Source: JAHEAO01 sp942492375 (GTDB lineage: Bacteria > Pseudomonadota > Alphaproteobacteria > Rhodobacterales > Rhodobacteraceae). Taken from it: a stretch of DNA of 64,000 nucleotides. The translations under genes were made by a program, and so were the position numbers. Below are positions 62,787 to 64,000 of this stretch, in pieces (the stretch's first letter is position 1; every line of letters begins with the position of its first letter). The DNA is taken from positions 558,001 to 622,000 of the forward strand of contig CALOEL010000014.1 of NCBI GenBank assembly GCA_942492375.1, given 5' to 3'. The notes beneath the pieces are model-generated. The model ran no database searches and was not told the origin of the DNA. It worked only from the letters and a program-made list of their open reading frames with translations.

Positions 62787-64000
62787 ATGCATGGAATGCA
62801 GAATCGACTGGATGACAAGCTGGCCGAGGTGAAGGCGATCGCGGCGAAACGCCTGCAAAAGGCCGAAGCCGCCGATTTCTGCAAGGCGCTGGATCAGATC
62901 TACGCCAACGCGTCGCCCGAAGAGCTGATCGGAACCGAGTCGGAGGATCTCTATGGCGCGGCGCTGGCGCTTTGGAAATTCGGCGCGCAGCGCAAACCCG
63001 GCACCCCGAAGCTCCGGCTCTATAATCCGCGGATGTCGGAACATGGTTGGGAATCGCCGCACAGCGTGCTGGAGGTGTTCAACGACGACATGCCGTTCCT
63101 GGTCGACTCGCTGACCGCGTTCCTGACCGACGAGAGCGTGGGCATTCACACGCTGCTGCACCCGATCATGAGCGTCGAGCGCGACAAGTCGGGGACGCGG
63201 ACCGGACTGGCCGAACCCGGCGCCAAGAACGCGACGCCGGAATCGGTGATCCAGGCGCAGGTGGACCAGATCGGCGACGAGGAGACGCGGGACAGGCTTG
63301 AAGCCGAGTTGCGGCAGGTTCTTGACGACGTGCGGATCGCGGTTGCCGACTGGAAGCCGATCCTGCAGAAGCTGGACGAGGTATCCACGACGCTGAAGAA
63401 CGATGCCCCGAAGCGGATCGCCGGGACGACGAAGGAAGTCGTGGCCTTCCTCGACTGGCTGGCCGAGAACCATTTCACCTTCCTTGGCTACCGGGAATAC
63501 CGGGTCGGGAAGGGGCGCAAGGCCAGTTTCGAGGTTGTCGAGGGGTCCGGGCTGGGACTGCTGCGCGACCCAGATTACACGGTGCTGCGCGACGCGTCCG
63601 GCAACTACGCGCATTGGTCGACAGAGATGGACGCCTTCGTCGCCGACGATTCACCGCTGCTGATCCTGAAGGCGAACCGGCGCTCGACGGTGCACAGAAC
63701 GGCGCATTTCGACCTGATCGGGGTCAAGCACTACGACGACAAGGGGCAGGCGATCGGTGAACATGCCTTCATCGGGCATTTCACCTCGGCGGCCTATAAC
63801 CGCAGCCCGCGGTCGATACCGCTGCTGCGCGAGAAGGTCCGCCGGTCATCGTAGAGCGAGCCGGTTTCGCCCCTGACAGTCATGATGGCAAGGCGCTGAT
63901 CAACGTGCTGGAGACCTATCCGCGCGACGACTGTTCCAGGGTACGGACGACCAGCTTTTCGAGAACGCCATGGGCGTGCTGCAACTCGCCACGCGTCCGC
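62787..64000 (+). CDS. NAD-glutamate dehydrogenase (large type), N-terminal part, with two apparent frameshifts
   Basis: Start of the large (about 180 kDa) NAD-specific glutamate dehydrogenase, which converts glutamate to 2-oxoglutarate. The start at 62787 has a GGAG site; the frame then reads ACT-like and family blocks such as DFCKALDQIYANASPEELIG and LAENHFTFLGYREYRVG. The frame stops at 63852 (TAG). The next residues continue only if one base is added near 63845 (ERAGFAPDSHDGKALINVLETYPRD) and again near 63931 (LFQGTDDQLFENAMGVLQLATRP). Two deletions of one base so close to the right edge look like assembly errors, but a true pseudogene is possible. The gene continues past the window. Confidence 0.8.

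Overview
The window is GC-rich bacterial DNA. It fits an alphaproteobacterium of the Rhodobacteraceae (Rhodobacterales). The reasons are the protein flavour of RpoB, RpoC, ParC and EF-Tu, the tuf/tRNA-Trp/secE/nusG neighbourhood, the etfBA plus 3-hydroxybutyryl-CoA dehydrogenase cluster with a PduO-type cobalamin adenosyltransferase, a DUF6473 protein, and a large NAD-glutamate dehydrogenase at the right edge. I cannot name the species from sequence alone.

Layout. 1-7.9 kb holds a PlsC-type acyltransferase (cut by the left edge), 3-hydroxybutyryl-CoA dehydrogenase, etfA/etfB, two small cytoplasmic proteins, cobalamin adenosyltransferase with a tiny membrane protein, a short-chain dehydrogenase and an SH3-domain protein. 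8-13.4 kb holds parC, a YjgN (DUF898) membrane protein translationally coupled to a membrane-anchored M48 metallopeptidase, and a lipoprotein. 13.4-21.8 kb runs from tuf copy 1 through an AT-rich polytopic membrane protein, a DUF374 acyltransferase, tRNA-Trp, a transglutaminase-like cysteine protease, a Gly/Asp/Ser-rich secreted protein and the kbl-tdh threonine catabolic pair to secE-nusG. 21.9-34.5 kb is rplKA, an inserted lrp-type regulator with phenylalanine hydroxylase, then rplJL-rpoBC. 34.6-36.3 kb holds a glycosyltransferase and an EamA exporter.

36.4-52.4 kb is the translation super-operon rpsL-rpsG-fusA-tuf2-rpsJ-rplCDWB-rpsS-rplV-rpsC-rplP / rpmC-rpsQ-rplNXE-rpsNH-rplFR-rpsE-rpmD. 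It is physically split between rplP and rpmC by about 2.3 kb carrying a terminator, two nuclease genes (a thermonuclease and a membrane-anchored NYN/Zc3h12a-like RNase) and several REP-like palindromes. It ends after rpmD in another REP pair and a strong terminator; rplO, secY and the rest of the usual string are not in the window.

53.2-62.4 kb is an accessory metabolic region: a GFA-type protein, then a tightly packed nine-gene minus-strand operon (solute-binding protein, creatininase-family amidohydrolase, two permeases, ATPase, class III aminotransferase, BKACE/DUF849 enzyme, GNAT, acetylpolyamine amidohydrolase) divergent from a LysR regulator. I read this as an uncharacterised import-and-degrade pathway for an amide- or amine-containing compound; the substrate is unknown. 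The window ends in an NAD-glutamate dehydrogenase gene with two apparent one-base deletions in the last 160 bases.

No CRISPR array, insertion sequence, integrase, rRNA gene or replication origin was recognised.
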